NCBI RefSeq assembly: GCF_014154935.1
Contig: NZ_JACEHH010000017.1
Coordinates: 1 to 64,000 of the forward strand
DNA from: Stieleria mannarensis
Lineage (GTDB): Bacteria; Planctomycetota; Planctomycetia; Pirellulales; Pirellulaceae
DNA length: 64,000 bases
Reading direction: 5' to 3'
Under the pieces are notes generated by a model that ran no database searches, was not told the DNA's origin, and saw only the letters and a program-made list of their open reading frames with translations. A program made the translations under genes and the position numbers. Below are positions 8,180-17,512 of the stretch, one piece after another (the first letter of the stretch is position 1; each line of letters starts with the position of its first letter).

Positions 8180-11100
8180 CACTGCGTTCCTCCCGGAGCC
8201 GACGCGTCCATTTCCGATGGATTGCCCGTCGCGAGCGTCTTGAAGTACCCGTCGACCGCACCGCGATACTCCGACGGGATCGGGGTCTGACGGTCGACCG
8301 CAATCTCCAACAGGATCACTTGCTGGATCCGCTCACGAAGCTCGGCGGCGACCAAACGGGCGCGGTTGGCAACGGAGTTGGTTTCACGAAGGGCCAAACC
8401 GCCGGATGCTCGTGACGGGCCGGCCATGGTCTGGCCGGTTCCGGTCGGTTGTGCCTCGTCCTCTTCTTGCGTTTGATTGCCACCGAGCAGTTCGGCAAGC
8501 TCTCGGAGCGACTCCTCTTGCAACTCTCGTTTCAATGCCCGCACCGCCCGCTCGGTTTCCGGATCCTCCTCTCCGCCGCCCCCGGAGGCTTGACCTGCGA
8601 TCTGGTTGGCTTGCTGTTCCATCCGTCGCAGTCGGGCCAGTCGAGGTGTGACCAGCTGTTGGTACAGACGTTCAAGACGCGTTGCCGCTTCGGCGTATTC
8701 GACCGCCCGCTCCATCGCTTCGGAAGCGACTTTTTCCTCCGCGGGCGATTTGCCGCCTTGAATCTGCTCGGCCGCGGTGCGGGTCTCGTCCAACTGGTCC
8801 AGAAAATCGGTTTCTTCGACGAAGTTTTCAAGCTGGTCGTTGACCTCGCTCATCTCGATGTCACCGATCTCGGCTTGCGATGCGATGACTTCGCCCAGCG
8901 TTTCGCTGCGGGCCGCCATCCGTTGTGCCAGCCGGCGAAGCATCTCCTTGTCGCTCGGGGCTGGCTCCGCTGGCGTGCCACCGCCGCGGCTTGGGGGTGG
9001 TTGATCGCTCGTGGCCAGTTGATGTTCCATGCCGGCCATCCCGCTGGTCAGATCACGCAGGGAAGAAACTCGGGTGACCGGTTCGGCGGCCGACAACGCT
9101 TCCAACTGCAACCCCAATTCATCGATCTTGTCACTGACGGTCTGCCCGCGGTCGGCCAGCGTTTCCAGTTCGCCTTCGCGGGCTTGCGTGGCCAGATCAT
9201 CCATCGCGGCCTGAGCCTCATCCATCCGCCGGGTCATCAGCTCCGACCGGGCCAGCCGATCGGCCAATGGCTCGCGAATCGCGTCAAGCCGTTCCAGCAG
9301 TTCGATTTGTTGCTCATAAAGCGAGTCTTCGGGGGCGGGGGCTGCGGGATCAGCTTCGACAATCGAGTCATCGTTCGAGCCTTCATTCGAATCCTCGCTG
9401 GCGTCCTCGCTGGGGGCATCCGACGGTGTGGCTTCCTCGCCCGGTTCGTCCTCGTCGTCCGCTCCCGTTTCGCCCGGCGGCGACTCGGTATCATTTTTCA
9501 TCACGTCATCGGAGGGCTTTCCCTGCCCACCGGATGCGGAGGATGTCGACGAAGCGGCGGATTGGGCGTTCATCGCCAATTGGCGTTGTTGACGCGCGAT
9601 CTGTTTCAGCGAATCGGCCAGTTCACGCTCGGTTTCGGGGCGGTCGCGACGCAGTTTTTGTTGCAACTGACGGGCCAGCCGCCGCAGTGCCTGTTGCTGG
9701 GCGATCGTCATCCGTTTGGTCAACACGATCTCCAGCGTGCGTCGCGCTTCGGCGAGTGACCGGAGGGCTTCTTCTTCTTGCACCTGTGCCAAGTCCAGTG
9801 AACCGACGGCCAGGGAGTCGGCCGCTTGCAACATCGCGGCTTCGGCTTGATTGAGTGCTTCGACGTCGTCGTTCCCGCGCGAGATAAAGAACTCCGCCAG
9901 GAACCGGGTCAAATCCGCGAGTTCGCTTTGGTTTTCGACCAGCCGATCGATCGTTCCCAGTTGGGTCGCGATCTCGGTTCCGCCGCGAATCAACTTTCGT
10001 GTGCGGTTGATCACGAACCGTTCGCGCCGAATGATCTCGTCCAACCGAACCAACACGCGCGACCCGGCGCCGTCATTGTTGCCGGGCGGATCGATCTCTT
10101 GATAGAACTGACGCAGCGGTCGAATGTCGATGTACCGCACGTCGGATTCGCTGCGATGATTGCCCCAGGGGCGGTTGTCCAAGGCATAGGCGTAGTAGGC
10201 GATGTAATCACGTTCGGACAACGCCAGCGATTCCAACGGCAACAATTCGGCCAGCGACAATCGTGTCTTTTCGCCCCGGGGTGCATTCGAATCGTCGCTG
10301 TCGACGTCGGGGGTCCAATCGGTCAGCACATATTCGTCGTCGCCACCGAGCTGAAATGCAATCCCGGCCTCGATGATCCCGTAGTCATCGGCGACCTGGA
10401 CCCCTAACGGCACTTCGGCCAGCGTATGGACCTTGATCTCGTCACTCGGCTCCCGCCAACGGATCGACGGTGCGGCATCGCGACGGATACCCAGCCGACC
10501 GGTCACCGGTTCCATGGGCGTCCCGTCGACGCCCGACCCGGAGAACCGCCAACGCAGCGTTTGGTCGGCGGGCAAGGTGAACGCCCAACGTCGCCGGTCC
10601 TGGGGCGATTCGAGCGGCGTCGGAGAAAGTTGCGACGTCTTGGGACCGATCTCCAACGTCGCTTCTTGCAGCGGATGGTTCAATTCGATTGAGACCGTGA
10701 CCTCGGATCGTTCCAACACGGTCAGGTCGGGCTTGTCAAACACACGCGTTTGCAAACCGGTGTACTCGGGCGGCTGGACGGCAATTTCGATCCTTTCGGT
10801 TTCGATCAACGGTTGGACGTCGATTCGGTGCACCGAGGTGATTTGCCCGCTGGAGACGAACTGGTATTCGATCGGCCATGTGGCTTTGCCCAGGTTGGTG
10901 CGAAACGTCTTTCGCCGCGGGGCGTCGGCGCGTTCGTCATCGGCGTGATGTTCCTCGGCCAAGACTTCACTTTCGATCCACTCGGCTTCTGATTCCGCCG
11001 TATCGCCCTCTGCTCCGCTGCGTCCCTCGGCTTCGCTGTTCTCCTCGGCGACGGGACGGAGTTCGCGGTAACGCAGCAAGACGTCGCGATTGGTCCGTCC

Positions 11101-11730
11101 GACGAGATCCAGCGACACGTTGACCGGCGTGCCTTCGAGCAACGTGGCATCACCCGGTGTGACCATTAAACTCGTGTAGGGACGGTCGATTCCGATCGCT
11201 CGCAGGATCGCCAGTCGCCAGTCGCCACCGACACCGAGCAATCCGATCAAGACCGCACCGATCGCCGCGGTCGCGATCCCCGCTGAAACGAGCGTGCGGA
11301 CGGGGACCAGACGCGCCGGCGAGGCGGATTCCCAACGACCGAGAGTCTGGTTTCCGAGCGCCGTCAGCATCTCCTCGGGACCTTGAACGCGTCCGCCGAC
11401 GGTATCGAGCACCGTGCGGATCCGTTGCCCGAAATCGTCGAACGTTCGCTCGACGATCCCCGCAAACGTTTTCTGCCGGGTTTGTTGAAATAGCGAAACC
11501 GCTCGCCACAGCAACCACCCGCCGGCAACCACCAATGCCGTCGCCATCGTGGTCGTCCGCCAACGTTGGTTCCATTCCCAGCGATAATCGATCAGTCCGA
11601 CCAGCACCCACACGGCCAGCAGAAAACAGGCCACGGCGACCGTCACGGTCGCAAGACGGACGGCAAGGTAGCGTCGGCGGAGCGCCGTAAATTGCCGCGC
11701 AACTTGATAGGCAACATCGGGAGCGTTCAT
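8179..11730 (-). CDS. Large DUF4175-like membrane/coiled-coil protein
   Basis: A 1183-residue protein. N-terminal membrane segments (LATVTVAVACFLLAVWVLVG; a second pair near 60-80 and 140-165) precede beta-rich Ig-like regions (about 170-470). A very long helical, Glu/Arg/Gln-rich coiled-coil part follows, interrupted by an acidic Ser/Glu/Asp linker at about 735-785 (DDEDEPGEEATPSDAPSED). This architecture resembles DUF4175-type proteins found next to MoxR/vWA genes. The start at 11730 (MNAPDVAYQVARQF) is chosen because it overlaps the BatA-like stop as ATGA; an upstream start at 11802 would run through that gene. It is probably the elongated structural partner of the membrane vWA proteins; no enzymatic motif was seen. 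Confidence 0.75.
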   Translation of the reverse strand: MNAPDVAYQVARQFTALRRRYLAVRLATVTVAVACFLLAVWVLVGLIDYRWEWNQRWRTTTMATALVVAGGWLLWRAVSLFQQTRQKTFAGIVERTFDDFGQRIRTVLDTVGGRVQGPEEMLTALGNQTLGRWESASPARLVPVRTLVSAGIATAAIGAVLIGLLGVGGDWRLAILRAIGIDRPYTSLMVTPGDATLLEGTPVNVSLDLVGRTNRDVLLRYRELRPVAEENSEAEGRSGAEGDTAESEAEWIESEVLAEEHHADDERADAPRRKTFRTNLGKATWPIEYQFVSSGQITSVHRIDVQPLIETERIEIAVQPPEYTGLQTRVFDKPDLTVLERSEVTVSIELNHPLQEATLEIGPKTSQLSPTPLESPQDRRRWAFTLPADQTLRWRFSGSGVDGTPMEPVTGRLGIRRDAAPSIRWREPSDEIKVHTLAEVPLGVQVADDYGIIEAGIAFQLGGDDEYVLTDWTPDVDSDDSNAPRGEKTRLSLAELLPLESLALSERDYIAYYAYALDNRPWGNHRSESDVRYIDIRPLRQFYQEIDPPGNNDGAGSRVLVRLDEIIRRERFVINRTRKLIRGGTEIATQLGTIDRLVENQSELADLTRFLAEFFISRGNDDVEALNQAEAAMLQAADSLAVGSLDLAQVQEEEALRSLAEARRTLEIVLTKRMTIAQQQALRRLARQLQQKLRRDRPETERELADSLKQIARQQRQLAMNAQSAASSTSSASGGQGKPSDDVMKNDTESPPGETGADDEDEPGEEATPSDAPSEDASEDSNEGSNDDSIVEADPAAPAPEDSLYEQQIELLERLDAIREPLADRLARSELMTRRMDEAQAAMDDLATQAREGELETLADRGQTVSDKIDELGLQLEALSAAEPVTRVSSLRDLTSGMAGMEHQLATSDQPPPSRGGGTPAEPAPSDKEMLRRLAQRMAARSETLGEVIASQAEIGDIEMSEVNDQLENFVEETDFLDQLDETRTAAEQIQGGKSPAEEKVASEAMERAVEYAEAATRLERLYQQLVTPRLARLRRMEQQANQIAGQASGGGGEEDPETERAVRALKRELQEESLRELAELLGGNQTQEEDEAQPTGTGQTMAGPSRASGGLALRETNSVANRARLVAAELRERIQQVILLEIAVDRQTPIPSEYRGAVDGYFKTLATGNPSEMDASAPGGTQ

Positions 11731-13796
11731 GCGGAGGTCCGATTGGCAAGAGAAAACTCGGCAATGAGCAAGACGACGGCCGCGGCGGCGAACCAGGGCC
11801 ACAATTCATGTCGGTATTCGCCCTGCACCGTCTCGGTCGGCTCGGCGGATTCCGGATCGGCGGGCGTGATTTGAAAGTGCTGGGCAAATTGGTCGACGGC
11901 AACCCGTGTCGGGTCGGACTCCTTGCCCGCCGAATTGACGACGTAAAGCGCGCCGCCGGACGGCTCGAAACCCACGTTCTCAAACGTGACCGGCTTCACA
12001 TCGCCCGAACGTGCCGAAACGGTTCGCAGATCCGTTGACGGTCCGATGGGTGCCAGCGCTACGTCGCGATCATCGCCGACGGTGCGGTAGCGGATCTTTC
12101 CTTCGCCGGTCAGTTGCAACAAGTCCGCCGCCATCTGGTGCACCAGCGGCAAGTACAGCGGGCTGGTCGGCCAATTGCCCCAGCTATCATCGGCACTGGA
12201 CAGAAACCACGCGATTTCGCCTTGACCGACTCGGTGCCGCGTCAGCGCCGGTCGGTCGCCTTCGAAACGTGCCAGCACTTTGGTTTCGCTTGCCGGATTC
12301 ACGCGCAGGATTTGATCGAACGACAGCCGGCTGAGGTCCCCGGTTTGCGGGTCGCCGAACGGTGCCAGCATCGCACTGGATGCTTCCAACGACGTGATCC
12401 GAAACGGCATCGCGCCGCTACGCACTGGCTTGTGGATCTCTCCCGGTGCCAATCCGGACTGTTGCCATGCGGTGTAGGCTGACGCACCGGATTCACCTCC
12501 GTCGCCGGCAAATACCAGCAACTTGCCGCCGGCGGTCACGTAGGCTTCCAACCGCTCGATCGTCTGTGCCGGGACCGAACCGCAATCGGTCACCACCACA
12601 AGCTCGGTACGGGAGGGGTGGATCTCGGGCAAGGCGTCATCGAACAAGAACACGGTTCGGGGATCAAACCGTCCCGACCGCTGCGGTCCGGCTTGCTCGT
12701 CCTCCGATGACAATTCGGTCGGTTCGCTGCTCTGACGCAGTGCCGCGGTCAAATAATAACTTTCGGCAATCTGGTCGCCGTCGCGGGATCCGCCGTCGAT
12801 CACCACCACCGGTGCGGGCTCGGCGATCTCGAACGCCGTCATGCGACGATTGTCGATCGCCAAATCATCCTCGACGTCCAACTGCATCGTCACCTGCCAG
12901 AGTCCCGGTTCAAGTTTGCCGAAATCAAACGCCAGTTCTTGGGCTTGGCCGCCGGGCAGGTTGATCGACTTTTTCAAACGCACACTCCGTCGGCCGTTGG
13001 TCGCGGTGGCCGTCATCGGAATCTCTTCCATCGGCAAGGTGCCGAAGTTAAACAGCGTGACGTTGGTGATCGCATCCCGCAGGGGTGAAAGTCGCTTGGA
13101 AGCGGTGGTGACCGATTGGATCGCCAGGTTGTTTGCCGCCGGTCGGCCGACATCGACCACTCGCACCGGCACATGCTTGGGCATTTCCAACGATGCCGAT
13201 TCCAGCGCATCGGAGGCCAAGCCGGATTGTTGAAGATCCGACAGCAGGACGACGTCGGCGATCGCGTCGGGACTGGCCGCGATGCGGTCGCGTGCCCAGC
13301 GGAGTGCCGCCAAATAGTTCGTGTCGCCGACCACATTACGAGGCGCAGTGACGCGGGACGGATTGCCGTCCAGCGGGTCGACATCGGAATCGAACCAGGC
13401 CCACAGGACGGTCGCGTCGGTCCCCAGTTCGGCGGCAATGTCGGTGGCTTGGGCCACCGCATCATCGATCAATCGACCGCCTTGGCCGGGCATCGACATG
13501 CTGGCCGATCGATCAATCAAGATCACCCGTAATCGATCGCCATCGCGGCGAATCGTTTCCGGCAAATACGGGCGTGCGAACAGCAACACCAACGCGGCGA
13601 TCGTGGCCATCCGGGTTGCCAACAGCAACCAACGCCGGATCTTGCGGCGTTGGGCGCCGTCCTGCATCACTTCTTGCAAGAAACGCATCGTCCCCAACTC
13701 CACACGACGGACCTGCCAGCGGCTGAGCAGATGCACCAGCACTGGGATCGCGACGGCCAGACCGCCGATCAGGAATCCGGTTTGAATGAAGTTCAT
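11727..13796 (-). CDS. BatA-like vWA membrane protein
   Basis: A 689-residue protein. It begins with the aerotolerance-regulator (BatA) N-terminal membrane region (IGGLAVAIPVLVHLLSRWQV) and a second membrane helix (LLLATRMATIAALVLLFARP). A vWA domain follows with the MIDAS motif VILIDRSASMSM (DxSxS). The C-terminal half holds an amidotransferase-like segment (ELVVVTDCGSVPAQTIERLE, then GGKLLVFAGDGG) and a final membrane helix (PWFAAAAVVLLIAEFSLA). It starts one base after the DUF58 stop and ends in an ATGA overlap with the DUF4175-like gene. In other bacteria BatA-type proteins act with MoxR ATPases in envelope stress tolerance; the substrate here is unknown. Confidence 0.9.
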   Translation of the reverse strand: MNFIQTGFLIGGLAVAIPVLVHLLSRWQVRRVELGTMRFLQEVMQDGAQRRKIRRWLLLATRMATIAALVLLFARPYLPETIRRDGDRLRVILIDRSASMSMPGQGGRLIDDAVAQATDIAAELGTDATVLWAWFDSDVDPLDGNPSRVTAPRNVVGDTNYLAALRWARDRIAASPDAIADVVLLSDLQQSGLASDALESASLEMPKHVPVRVVDVGRPAANNLAIQSVTTASKRLSPLRDAITNVTLFNFGTLPMEEIPMTATATNGRRSVRLKKSINLPGGQAQELAFDFGKLEPGLWQVTMQLDVEDDLAIDNRRMTAFEIAEPAPVVVIDGGSRDGDQIAESYYLTAALRQSSEPTELSSEDEQAGPQRSGRFDPRTVFLFDDALPEIHPSRTELVVVTDCGSVPAQTIERLEAYVTAGGKLLVFAGDGGESGASAYTAWQQSGLAPGEIHKPVRSGAMPFRITSLEASSAMLAPFGDPQTGDLSRLSFDQILRVNPASETKVLARFEGDRPALTRHRVGQGEIAWFLSSADDSWGNWPTSPLYLPLVHQMAADLLQLTGEGKIRYRTVGDDRDVALAPIGPSTDLRTVSARSGDVKPVTFENVGFEPSGGALYVVNSAGKESDPTRVAVDQFAQHFQITPADPESAEPTETVQGEYRHELWPWFAAAAVVLLIAEFSLANRTSA

Positions 13797-13797
13797 G

Positions 13798-14742
13798 TCA
13801 GGTCGTTCGTTTCACCAGGTAATCGACCAGCGCCGCGGTCGGCGGTTGATCGGTGGTCAGCTCGATGCGGTCGACGCCCTGGTACAAACAGGCGTCGTCC
13901 AGTTGATCGCACCAGTGCTGAATTTTGTTCAAATAATCGGCGCGGATACTTTCCATGTTCGTCGTCAATTCGGCGGGGCTTTCCATGTCCAACACGCGGT
14001 AACGTCCGCTGTCGGCCAGATGGCGTTCGAAGGGATCCAGCAAGTGGAACACGATCACCTCGTGCCCGCGGTGCCGCAATTGTTGCAGCCCCTTCTTGAT
14101 GCCTTCGACGTCGCCGTCGACCAAATCGCTCAGGATCACGACCACGCCGCGGTGCCGGGCCAGTGCCGCGGCCTGTTCCAATGACTTCGAGAGCGCCGTG
14201 CCTTTGGCTTCCGGGGTGGTCGACAACAGGCTCAGACAATCTTCCCAGCGACCGGGTTTTGCCGACGGGTCCAGGTAGTGGCGGACGCCGTCGTCGAACA
14301 ACCCTAGGCCGACCGCGTCACGTTGCTTGATCGCCAAAGCGGCGAAGGCGGCGGCCAGCGTCGCGGCGTACTCGTGCTTGGTCATCGCGCCGTCGACCTT
14401 GCACTGCATCGATCGGCTGGCATCGACAAACAGGTACAGATTGAGATTGGTTTCGGCGTCAAATTCCTTGACGTACAGTTTCCGTTGGCGGGCAAACAGT
14501 TTCCAATTGACGTGCCGTAGATCGTCGCCGGGGCCGTAGCGTCGGTGTGAAGAGAACTCGACGCTGTAACCGATAAAGGGGCTGCGATGCAATCCTTGCA
14601 GAAACCCTTCGACCACGCCGCGGGCACGCAGCTCGATCGAACTGAGACGCGCCAGTTCGTCCGGCTTGAGCCAGTCGGGAGAGTTCGCCGCGGCGGCGGA
14701 AGAACGGCCCGATGGTCGGTCGGATTGGGACGATGCGATCAA
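13798..14742 (-). CDS. DUF58 family protein
   Basis: A 314-residue soluble protein with the DUF58 signature (FSSHRRYGPGDDLRHVNWKL) around residue 75-95. A vWA-like Rossmann core follows, with LYLFVDASRSMQ (a DxSxS variant) and later VVVILSDLVDGD. DUF58 proteins are partners of MoxR AAA+ ATPases. The initiation codon is TTG at 14742, forming a TTGA four-base overlap with the MoxR stop. No suitable in-frame ATG lies near the N-terminus, so the coupled TTG is preferred. Fourth from the end of the eight-gene operon. Confidence 0.92.
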   Translation of the reverse strand: MIASSQSDRPSGRSSAAAANSPDWLKPDELARLSSIELRARGVVEGFLQGLHRSPFIGYSVEFSSHRRYGPGDDLRHVNWKLFARQRKLYVKEFDAETNLNLYLFVDASRSMQCKVDGAMTKHEYAATLAAAFAALAIKQRDAVGLGLFDDGVRHYLDPSAKPGRWEDCLSLLSTTPEAKGTALSKSLEQAAALARHRGVVVILSDLVDGDVEGIKKGLQQLRHRGHEVIVFHLLDPFERHLADSGRYRVLDMESPAELTTNMESIRADYLNKIQHWCDQLDDACLYQGVDRIELTTDQPPTAALVDYLVKRTT

Positions 14743-15818
14743 GAGACGTCCTCCTTGACGGCATCCAACAGCGCGTCGATCACGTCATCGGAATCCACGT
14801 TGTCGGCGCGGCCGTGAAAGTTCAGCACCAAGCGGTGCCGCAGCACGGGATGCGCCAGCGCCGCGATGTCCGCAAAATCGACGTGGTATCGGCCCTCCAG
14901 GACCGCCCGCGCCTTGCCGGCCAAAACCAACGCCTGGCCGGCCCGTGGGCTGGCCCCATAGGTCACGTACTTGCGCACCATTTCGACGTCTTGCCCGCCA
15001 CCGATCGCGACACGGTCACTCGCCTGGGGGCGCGTCGCCGCCACCAACCTGGCCGCGTACATGATCACGTCATCGGATACCGGCACGCTGCGGACGATCT
15101 CTTGCAACTTCAGCAAGTCGGCTGACGAGAGCACTGCCGACGGCTGGAACGTTTCCGTTCCCGTCGTGCCGCGGATGATGTCGGCTTCCTCTTGGATCGT
15201 CGGATAGCGGACGCGAATGTTGAACATGAATCGATCGACCTGGGCTTCGGGCAGCGGGTACGTGCCTTCCATCTCGATCGGGTTCTGCGTGGCCACGACA
15301 AAAAACGGCGGGTCCAGTTGATACGTGGTGTTACCGACCGAGACCTCGTGTTCCTGCATCGCCTGCAACAGGGCGGCTTGTGTCTTGGGCGGTGTCCGGT
15401 TGACTTCGTCGGCCAACAGGAAATTGGTGAAGATCGGCCCCGGCACGAATTTCAATTGGTGGCCGCCACCGCCCTCCTGTTCTTCGATCACGTCGGTCCC
15501 GGTGATGTCCGAGGGCATCAAGTCCGGCGTGAACTGGACGCGTTTGAATTTCAAATCCAAGGTCGACGACAGCGTCCGCGCCATCAGCGTCTTGCCCAAG
15601 CCCGGCACGCCGTGCAACAGCACGTGGCCGCGGCAAAGCAGCCCCAACAGCAATAGGTCGACGACGTCCTGTTGGCCGACGATGACCTTGCCGACTTCTT
15701 CGCGAAGCTGTCGGCGGGATTCACGCAGCTTGTCCACCTGGTCGAGCAGTTGGCCGTTGCTTGAAGGCGATGCCTGGGAATCCTGGGGCGATGACGCGTT
15801 GTCAGTTGTGGTACTCAT
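14739..15818 (-). CDS. MoxR family AAA+ ATPase
   Basis: A 359-residue AAA+ ATPase. It has Walker A (HGVPGLGKTLMA, about 75-86), Walker B (NFLLADEVNRTPPKTQAALL), the EHEVSV segment, sensor-1 region (FFVVATQNPIEMEGTYPLPE) and the C-terminal lid. MoxR proteins act as chaperone-like ATPases that mature or insert metal cofactors or membrane complexes together with vWA partners. It is coupled by ATGA to the EF-hand gene upstream and by TTGA to DUF58 downstream. The N-terminal about 25 residues are Ser/Gln-rich and probably disordered. Confidence 0.96.
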   Translation of the reverse strand: MSTTTDNASSPQDSQASPSSNGQLLDQVDKLRESRRQLREEVGKVIVGQQDVVDLLLLGLLCRGHVLLHGVPGLGKTLMARTLSSTLDLKFKRVQFTPDLMPSDITGTDVIEEQEGGGGHQLKFVPGPIFTNFLLADEVNRTPPKTQAALLQAMQEHEVSVGNTTYQLDPPFFVVATQNPIEMEGTYPLPEAQVDRFMFNIRVRYPTIQEEADIIRGTTGTETFQPSAVLSSADLLKLQEIVRSVPVSDDVIMYAARLVAATRPQASDRVAIGGGQDVEMVRKYVTYGASPRAGQALVLAGKARAVLEGRYHVDFADIAALAHPVLRHRLVLNFHGRADNVDSDDVIDALLDAVKEDVS

Positions 15819-17512
15819 CCGGCTAGCTTGTCTGCGTTGGAGGCTTCGGCTTTGTCGATCAGGTCGTCCCGATCTTGATCCAATTGGTGAAAGATGTCTC
15901 GCGGTCCCAAGAATTCGTCCCAGGTCAGGTCTCCGTCCCCGTTGCGATCCATGCGTTGGAACCAGATCGGACCGCTGGGCGGTGCCAACAGCGCCGCCGG
16001 TGTTTCGGCCGACGGACGGTCCACTCGTCCGAACAGGCTGACCCCGCCGCGTTTGATTTCGATCCGGTAGGACGCGGTCATGCGTGACGGATTGATTTGG
16101 GGCTGGTCACCGGCGACTTGCATCAGGGTGGATTCACAAGCCCGCAGCTCGCGAATCGAAATCCGCCCGTCGGCGTTGACGTCCAACAATTGAAAGAATC
16201 CGTTGCCCGTATCGAGCAGCGTGACCTGACAGGACGTCGACGCCGGTTCGGTGTACTCTTTGACGTAGTCCATCATTTCGTCGGCAAACACGCGGTCGTC
16301 ACCGTCTTTGTCCATCGCGTCAAACAGGTAGCGTTCGAACCGCTGGTGTTCGACGATTTCGTCCCGGTCCAAATAGCCGTTGGCGTCAACGTCGATCGCG
16401 TTGAAGGCGTCCGAGGCGTTGGAAACCGCTTCGGCCATCGGATCGCGGTAGCGATAACTGACCCCCAACGACATCGAGTCGCGTTTGATGCGAACCAGGT
16501 CGTCGCGGGCGGTGATCGCGTCATCGCCCAGGTGATCGAGCACCTTCATCGCTTTGCCGCTGGTGTCACTCAAGTCGACGCTCAACGCCAGATCCGGTTT
16601 CATCGACGCGATGCGAGACAACTCCTGCATGCTCAACCGCCCGTTGCCGTCGCTGTCCAAACCCGCGATCCGTGGCTCGCCCCAACCCAGTTCTTCGGCC
16701 GTCAAATGCGCGTCGCGATCACGGTCGTAGCGGCGAACCAATCGCGCCGGCAAGATCGGCTCGGCCGCATTGCGAAGCAACTCCGCATGCACCGAGCCCG
16801 GCGGCTCTTGGTCGATCGCGTTGACGATCACTCCGTTCATCGTGTCGATCGATTCGCTGAGAAATTCGTCAAACGTGATGCACTGGTCAAAGTCGCTGTC
16901 CCGGGCCGCGATGCCGGCCGCGGCCAACCGCATCTCGCGGCGATCGATCAACCCGGATTGGTCTTGGTCCAACACATTAAAAACGCTCAAGTCCTGTTCG
17001 GCCAACGCATTGTTTTGACGGTAGGTGACCATTTGGCCGGCCGCCCGGTCGACCGCCAGCGCCAATTCCTGTTCGGTGAACGGACGTTTGTTGCGCAGCG
17101 AGGCAAGAAACGGGTTGCCTTCAAACCGTCGCGACGTGGTGAACAACGGATGATTGCTGGTTTCCGCGCGGCTGACCTTTCCATCCCTGTCCGTGTCCAG
17201 CATCGTGACCAGACGGGCGAGGTAGTCTTGCCGCGTTTGCTCCAGCGATTTTCCGTCGCTGGTGATTTGGATCCGCAAGTGCATGGGGCCGTCGGGCAGC
17301 AGCAGCAACATGTCGTGCACACCGCTGGCGGTGGGATCGGTCGGGACGCTGTCTTTGGCGGCCAAGACGACCGGGAACAACAGCATCGCAATCACCCATG
17401 CCGACCGCCGCGCACCGCCGTCGCGACGCTCGCCAGAGCGTGGTCGTTCTGCCGTCGGGCGACTGCAGCGACGAAGACGTCCCGTTTGTTGCCTCAACCC
17501 GTTCCCTCTCAT
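15815..17512 (-). CDS. Exported protein with about ten EF-hand loops
   Basis: A 565-residue protein in which about ten EF-hand-like DxDxDG calcium loops are visible, for example LDTDRDGKVSRAE, LDQDQSGLIDRRE, YDRDRDAHLTAEE, LDSDGNGRLSMQE, IDVDANGYLDRDE, LDVNADGRISIRE and MDRNGDGDLTWDE. A hydrophobic stretch (AWVIAMLLFPVVLAA, about 38-52) looks like a late signal peptide. The start at 17512 forms an ATGA overlap with DUF1501, but the first 42 residues are Arg/Gly-rich and contain a REP-like hairpin. Translation may instead begin at the ATG at 17386 (residue 43). It is probably a calcium-binding exported partner of the DUF1501/DUF1549 proteins or of the vWA proteins, whose MIDAS sites also bind divalent metal. 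The function is inferred from context only. Confidence 0.85.
   Translation of the reverse strand: MRGNGLRQQTGRLRRCSRPTAERPRSGERRDGGARRSAWVIAMLLFPVVLAAKDSVPTDPTASGVHDMLLLLPDGPMHLRIQITSDGKSLEQTRQDYLARLVTMLDTDRDGKVSRAETSNHPLFTTSRRFEGNPFLASLRNKRPFTEQELALAVDRAAGQMVTYRQNNALAEQDLSVFNVLDQDQSGLIDRREMRLAAAGIAARDSDFDQCITFDEFLSESIDTMNGVIVNAIDQEPPGSVHAELLRNAAEPILPARLVRRYDRDRDAHLTAEELGWGEPRIAGLDSDGNGRLSMQELSRIASMKPDLALSVDLSDTSGKAMKVLDHLGDDAITARDDLVRIKRDSMSLGVSYRYRDPMAEAVSNASDAFNAIDVDANGYLDRDEIVEHQRFERYLFDAMDKDGDDRVFADEMMDYVKEYTEPASTSCQVTLLDTGNGFFQLLDVNADGRISIRELRACESTLMQVAGDQPQINPSRMTASYRIEIKRGGVSLFGRVDRPSAETPAALLAPPSGPIWFQRMDRNGDGDLTWDEFLGPRDIFHQLDQDRDDLIDKAEASNADKLAG
17425..17440. repeat. REP family A half-element inside the EF-hand gene
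   Basis: ACGCTCGCCAGAGCGT forms a 6-bp hairpin with a GCCA loop, identical to the left arm of the intergenic elements at 50624-50687 and 55549-55612. It lies within the Arg/Gly-rich first 42 codons of the EF-hand gene, between the coupled start codon and the hydrophobic segment. Confidence 0.7.

Noticed and set aside
8449-9759. 436-residue plus-strand frame inside the DUF4175-like gene
   Set aside because: Long only because the opposite strand lacks certain codons; composition is Phe/Leu/Arg-rich without a domain.
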